Part shown: positions 58,801-64,000 of the stretch, piece after piece
Layout of the letters: each line of letters starts with the position of its first letter
How positions within the stretch are numbered: position 1 is the first letter of the stretch
Assembly: GCA_040954595.2 (NCBI GenBank)
Contig: CM082585.2
Coordinates: 5,890,001 to 5,954,000 of the forward strand
Origin: Balanoglossus misakiensis
Lineage: Eukaryota; Hemichordata
DNA: 64,000 bases
Direction of reading: 5' to 3'
Position numbers and translations under genes: made by a program
Notes under the pieces: model-generated
The model's input: the letters and a program-made list of their open reading frames with translations, nothing else
The model's database searches: none
What the model was told of the DNA's origin: nothing

Positions 58801-61130
58801 CGACAGTCATCATCCTCACAGAAGTTGTGGTTGGTCAAAATAAACATGTTCTTATAATTCCATTTCTACTGCGTATATCGATAGTTTGGCAATACAATAC
58901 ACTGCAGTTGACACACAGAAGAAAAAAGAAATCTGAAAAAAGAAGTTACACTACTCTCTATATTTAAAAGCTATTTACAATGTACTCAGTTTATTCTAAA
59001 TGCTGCAAAGATGTAAAATGTTGAGTCATTCAAAGAGATCAATATCTTCACATCACAAGAAGTTTATAAGATGGTTTGAGATTAAATGTTGGACAGATAA
59101 CTGATGAAAACTGACTGAATAGCTCTGCGTCGATGCATAGCAAGCGAATCAACACTCTGAAATGAAAAAATAATGTACAGGTGTATTTTGAATAAATTAG
59201 CATAATAAAATGTGCATTGTAAGGTATGTTTATACATGTGTTGTACGGTGGGTTAAAAACATGTAAGGTGGGCATATACATGGGGGGTGTTTGTCACTTT
59301 CTGTGTCTGTACGGTGGGTGGTCACTTGGGGAGGGGCAGTCTGTCAGGTGGGTGGTCACATGGGGAGAGACAGGCTGTCAGGTGGGGGGTCATTGGGGAG
59401 AGGCAGTCTGTCATGTGGGAGGGGGGCACAAAAGCTGACTATTCTGTAATACTTGTGTGCATGTTCAAATGGCTTCCCTGTAGGTTGGATTCGAGTAGAC
59501 AGGGAGGATGAGCGAGCTGGGTCTGGTGTATACATCATGTCTGGTGTAATTACACATAAGTGTGTGGGTGTGCGCCTTGATTTGATACTGGCTGTATGTG
59601 GATGATGTATAGTGCGTGATAAATTGAACAAGTGCAGTAAGACTGATATAAAGATGATGTACATATAAGGTGTATTGTAACGGTGGTAACTGCCAGTCGA
59701 TGAAGACATAAACTAAATGAATCCCCCAAATATCAATGGACGTGTGTGTGTGTCAGTGTGTGTGTGTGTATGTTATGCATTGTAAAAATACAGAATCTTA
59801 AAGATGAGAACATGAGACAGTACGGTGGGAGTTTAAACAATAAGACGGATGGAAACGTACGGTGGGTAGTCAAAGACATACTGGCCAGGACTAACATTAA
59901 ACGATAAAATTAACGGTGGGAGTCGACATCTGAACTTGCACTTCAAGGATTTATACACACAGATGCGGGTGTGAAGTTTGTCTACCTTAAAATTTAGTAC
60001 AGGTTGTCATGCGAACCAGCATAGCAACAACATTCACTTGGTTGTATACACAAAACATGTACCAGTTATATCAACACAAGTTATAAATGTCGTTTCAGCT
60101 ACTCTTAGTAAAGAATTACAATACGAGAAAAAAACAGAATATTTGGCACAAAATATTTTTAAAAGTATTTTCTTATTTACAAAAGGCGGCCGTCAAAAAG
60201 TACGCCAGTTATTTTCTGAAAATGGGTAAGATGAACACCAGTGCATTGCTGGAGGTGACACTATGCAAGATTTTATTTTCATATTTTAAAATGATTTTCG
60301 ATATGTCCAGTTGGGCACCACATCTTAGTGAAATAATCCACGGACTTCAATTAACGTTTACTAATGAATGCAAAGTTCTCAGTTACAGGTAATGTGTGTG
60401 CCTGTGTTTTTTTTACCAAGTCTCAAGGACATGGCTTGCCTACAAACGAAACTAAGGTCAAGACTTTGTTTTATCATCAAAGTTACATGGAGCCTAAGGT
60501 GCATTAGTTGAAAGGTGGCATATGGTTATGTATATGTCTGCAATGCTGCCAACATCCAAGTTATCGGAGATCAGCACTATACTTACGTATCTACACATAT
60601 CAGAATCTACTGGCTTTGTCTTTTGCCTTTATGCTTTTTATACTTGCACAGCAATTCCTTGCGTTCCAGTGACATAACCCGACCCATATGGTCTTTCAAA
60701 GTCAAACTGGAGATCTGAAATTTCTCCTTTGACATAGATCTATAGACTACGAACACAAGTGTTTCTGTTTTGGGGGCTTGTGTGAAAGCTGTACGTCATG
60801 TGATGTGCTGGAATTCTCATAGAAACAACTGAACTCTTAATAAATCACCATAATACACTGATGACAAATCAGTGAAAATCAGCAAATCATAAATGGAACA
60901 AAAAAAATTCAGGTCACTTGACCCTGCGGGTGGTTACATGAGTTCATTGATTCCAAGGGTAAATAGACTATATGTAGAGTGATTTTTGTGTCAATTAGAA
61001 TTTGTACACTGTGTGACACTGGCCTCACTCTGTCCCCACTGTCCAAGTTCACGAAATACAGAGTCGAGTTTTCGTCAAATGTTAAGTACGGTAGATCACA
61101 AGTGGATGGGCGACGCAGCTCGCATCACCT
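55844..61130. other. BTB-Kelch upstream region and RYK 3' flank
   Basis: About 5.3 kb with no gene I can recognise. The part near 55860-57200 should contain the BTB-Kelch promoter and a leader exon. The right part should include the RYK 3' UTR; minus-strand AATAAA signals occur where the plus strand reads TTTATT, for example near 58990. The ORF at 56731-57132 (+) matches nothing I know. A G-rich minisatellite, a GT repeat (about 59739-59770) and recurring CGGTGGG words lie at 59244-59920. Confidence 0.5.
59313..59413. repeat. G-rich minisatellite, three ~34-bp units
   Basis: Units start at 59313, 59347 and 59381 with the form GGTGGGTGGTCACNTGGGGA... ending GGCAGTCTGTCA; the third is 33 bp. 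A partial fourth follows. The plus strand has several GGG/GGGG runs within 40 bases. Confidence 0.88.
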
Positions 61131-62515
61131 TTAGATGTAAATGCCAAGCGCTCTGTGGAAATCATTCAGGATGGTTGTCAGGTGGGTAAATTTGGGTCTG
61201 TCGTCTGGAGATAACGCCCAACAACACGCCATCACGGAAAACCTGTCAGGAAAGGAAAAAGAAAGAAAGAAAGAAAGGAAGAAAGGAATGAAATTAGCTG
61301 TAATGACATTAACACTTTTTTGCACAAGCATGGAAGTACCTGACTATGATGACATGAAAATAAACACTATAAGCAACACCCAAACTACACCTTAAAGGGA
61401 CATAGCTGGTACTTTTGGGGAGTTTTTTCAGCATTTTGATTCTGAATATATACCAATTTCTGGCTTCATTCCCTGTGGTGTGCTATAATATCGTGTGTTC
61501 TACTGGTCAACATAGCCTGTATGTGTAGCAACAATTGATAGTACAGTCGAACCTGTCTATAGTGGCCAGTCAAGGGACTTTTCTAAACTGGCCTTTATAT
61601 GCAGATCAATTAATGTGATTGTTATTCTACAGGGAGTGTATCAAGCGGCCATTATATAGAGGTGGCCACTAACACAGGTTAGACAGAAACTGGAGTCCAA
61701 TGCACTTACAATTCATCAGGACAGTTGGCTGGCTGTGCCATTCGGTAGCCATTCTTCAAGTAAGACGCCATTTCAAAAGGGTCAACATCCGCGTACGGCG
61801 TCTGTCCCAGCGTCATCAGCTCCCAGAGTGTCACACCGTACGACCACTGTGAACAAAATACGCCAATCACCATTAGTCATTACACAGTGCGAGTAGTATG
61901 TACAACAAGAAAGAACCCAATTCTAAACTCAAATACTGTTGTACGATATTGAACTTCTTTGTTCAGTACATGTCATTTTATAAAAACAAAACTATCAATT
62001 GATGAGTTTCTGGCCTGAATGAATTGTTCTTAAATTCAAAGGTTACTTATTAAACATAGCAGCAGAATGCAGTTTGAGCATTTCTGACTCATTTCAAATG
62101 TTTTTTTAAGATCACAATTTTAAAATCACTGTTGTAACTGAAAAATAATCTATGTACCATTCTGTGTAAAACCATGTTGTTAATGTACTGGTGTACACTT
62201 CATTTCTTTCTTTCTTTCCTTAAATAATTATTTTCGTCACATTACAATAAATTACCGGAAGCAAGAAAATGCCTGCCATGCAAGGAATTGAAGCAGATGA
62301 GAACAAAATGGTGGATTTTTACAGAACTGGTTGCCTAGGTAATTGTAACACTTACCACATCGCTAGCATGGTAGTATTTCTTTTCAATGAGACTTTCAAT
62401 GGCTAACCACTTGACTGGTCTGTTTTCATTGTCGCCCAGGCATGTGTAGTCTTGAGGAAACAAATCGCGGGCTAACGCATTGTCTGTTATCCTCACGTTG
62501 TAATCTTCATCAATT

Positions 62516-62560
<45 letters not shown>

Positions 62561-63935
62561 TCACAAAATTAGCATGGATTCACATACACTGCATAGAAAG
62601 GTATGGAAAGGGTCTATCACCCATCTTTCCTGAACACTTTTGAGCAAATAAATTGTTGTAAAATTAGTTACTTCTGCTGCACGTTCAAAGAATGACACGC
62701 AACTTTTCTTAACCCTTTTACCCCCAGTTCCCTCTTTATAGATCCAACCTCACCATAGAAAACAATGGGTTTGGACCGAACCATTGTGGTGAAAGGGTTA
62801 AGTTGCAGATACTTACACACAATTCCTGGTCGCCAAATCTCTGTGAATGATTTTCAGTTTCCCCAGGTACTGCATTCCTTTGGTGATCTGGATCGCTATG
62901 GAAACCAAGTCTCTGGTTGACAAACCCTGCAATGATAATGAAATACATCAGTACAGCACAGGGCTTTGACATGGGACCTGGCAGGTACTTGTTTCACTGA
63001 CTATTAATAAAAAAAGTTTTTTTTCAGAAAAAAAATGATGCAATAGTAATTCTTACCTGATGGGCATCTGATGTTCTTCCATTTTTCAAATAATGTTTTA
63101 AATTTCCGTTGTTCATGTACGGAAATATCATTAGCGGCTGTTTGTCATCTTCAAAACACACATGCATGATGGGTAATATGTTCTGGTGCACTACGTCATG
63201 CAACATGGAGCTTTCTTTGATGAGTAACGACCTTTGGTCTTCCGAAGCTTGGTCTGAAATGGAAAAAAATATCAAATAGTTCACGTACATCAGTATGAAT
63301 CACATTGTTACTAGCAGAGTCATCAATGGAGAATATTTCAGAAAATGTTAACGGCCAATGGCAGACGGAGTCAGTGATCACATGAGTCCTTTGGACCAAT
63401 GAACTCTACATGTACCTATAACTTGATTTTCCACACACCTGTGACAGTTTTAATGAAGACTTCTTTTTCTTCTTCGTGTTGGGAATCACTGTCGCTGGTC
63501 GATGTCACGACATAGCCGTGATGCACTCTACCAAATGTCCCTACAAAGTGAAATGACAGACATGTCAGTATCTGTGATAATATCCCTTCTATCACAGAAG
63601 TATCCTTGTTTTAACAATCACGACAATTATTGATTATTGCAAAATGGGGTCAAAAACTATGCTTCTCTCATTGCTGAAATGTTAGAAGCACTTGCATCAT
63701 ATAACCAAAGCTGATACCCAGGGCTAGAGTGGTACTGGTACATGTACTTGATTTGGCGCTTTCATCTTACTCTGCAGAAATACAAACACCAAGCCATGAA
63801 AATTGTACACACCTTCATGTAATAAATCTCCCAGTGTTATCTGGCTCCTTGTGACTTCAATTTCCTTTAATTTGGTTTTGTAATCCGATGTCTTGATGCC
63901 ATTCAGTGGGTAATACCTACTCATACTGTTGTATA
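61131..63935 (-). CDS. RYK: RYK receptor (Wnt co-receptor) pseudokinase domain, 3' part
   Basis: Seven exons (5' to 3': 63935-63813, 63540-63439, 63253-63057, 62926-62817, 62515-62356, 61846-61710, 61242-61131) give 312 residues to the TAA at 61131. The first listed exon starts inside a codon, so the extracellular WIF domain, membrane span and further exons lie beyond 64000. Matches to RYK include ITLGDLLHEGTFGRVHHG, FIKTVTDQASE, HQNILPIMHVC, PYMNNGNLKHYL, HRDLATRN, RITDNALARDLFPQDY, CLGDNENRPVKW, LWELMTLGQTPYADVDPFEM and CPDELFSVMACCWAL. The activation-loop DFG is replaced by DNA, as in RYK of other animals, so this is the family's usual inactive kinase. RYK binds Wnt ligands and guides axon and cell-polarity responses. 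The acceptor at 62516 is directly preceded, on the transcribed strand, by a CT microsatellite. Confidence 0.95.
61544..61692. mobile_element. Small inverted-repeat element, 'ACCTGTCTA' family, second copy
   Basis: The left end CAGTCGAACCTGTCTATAGT (then GGCC) is mirrored by a right end whose reverse complement reads CAGTTTCTGTCTAACCTGTG ... TAGTGGCC. It lies in the last RYK intron, ending about 17 bases before the exon boundary at 61710, and so contributes sequence next to the splice donor on the minus strand. Confidence 0.7.
62518..62557. repeat. (GA)20 microsatellite at a RYK splice acceptor
   Basis: Twenty GA units on the plus strand, that is (CT)n on the RYK sense strand. They run directly into the acceptor CAG for the exon at 62515-62356 and form its polypyrimidine tract. 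Confidence 0.95.
62709..62801. repeat. Dispersed ~90-bp hairpin element, copy 3
   Basis: Perfect 10-bp terminal inverted repeats TTAACCCTTT / AAAGGGTTAA enclose CCCCCAGTTCCCTCTTTATA and AACAATGGGTTTGGACCGAA. It is related to the copies at 10783 and 14851. It lies in a RYK intron, ending 16 bases from the exon at 62817. Confidence 0.8.
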
Positions 63936-64000
63936 CTGTGAAATAAAATATTATAATATTAGTGAGTCAGCAAGTGAGTGAATGAGTGATTGAGTGACTG

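Noticed and set aside
59313-59413. CRISPR-like regularly spaced repeats
   Set aside because: The units are directly adjacent with no spacers and the DNA is animal; it is a minisatellite.

Overview
The window is animal genomic DNA: AT-rich, with compact GT-AG introns, many microsatellites and many short terminal-inverted-repeat elements. The gene set (COG6, RSF1, ecto-5'-nucleotidase, an ADAM-type protease with C-type lectin, kringle and pentraxin-like modules, a BTB-Kelch gene, RYK) and the heavy exon shuffling suggest an invertebrate deuterostome. A lancelet (Branchiostoma) is my first guess, but this is inferred from style and content, not from a species marker. Gene models were joined by hand from reading frames, splice-site consensus and remembered family alignments. 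Every junction given keeps the frame open, and every internal intron is GT-AG.

Layout. At 2214-2329 (-) lies the first coding exon of a Rho-family GTPase whose remaining exons are not visible. It faces away from COG6 (4624-12851, +, 19 exons, 642 aa), a Golgi-tether subunit. RSF1 (26900-17215, -, 14 exons, 1037 aa) is convergent with COG6 and encodes the PHD-finger subunit of a chromatin remodeller. Two tandem 8-exon ecto-5'-nucleotidase (NT5E/CD73-like) genes follow on the minus strand (33532-27848 and 38230-34114). Both keep the metal centre but lack the usual nucleotide-binding signature. At 40881-50300 (+, 19 exons, 1236 aa) is a secreted metalloprotease: signal peptide, prodomain with a tetra-arginine site, reprolysin catalytic domain, ADAMTS-like Cys-rich region, C-type lectin, two kringles and two pentraxin-like domains. 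I do not know this domain combination, and it is the main novelty candidate. Convergent with it is an intronless BTB-Kelch gene with two BTB domains (55843-53612, -). The window ends inside the 3' part of RYK (63935-61131, -), a Wnt-binding receptor with a pseudokinase.

The genes do not form one pathway. Two neighbours act outside the cell (the nucleotidase pair and the protease) and start divergently from the shared 38.2-40.9 kb interval. Non-coding content includes a 619-bp TA-flanked MITE in COG6, several smaller inverted-repeat elements, a roughly 90-bp dispersed hairpin element in three copies, a perfect 64-bp palindrome, a duplicated splice acceptor in COG6 and a CT microsatellite that forms the polypyrimidine tract of a RYK acceptor.
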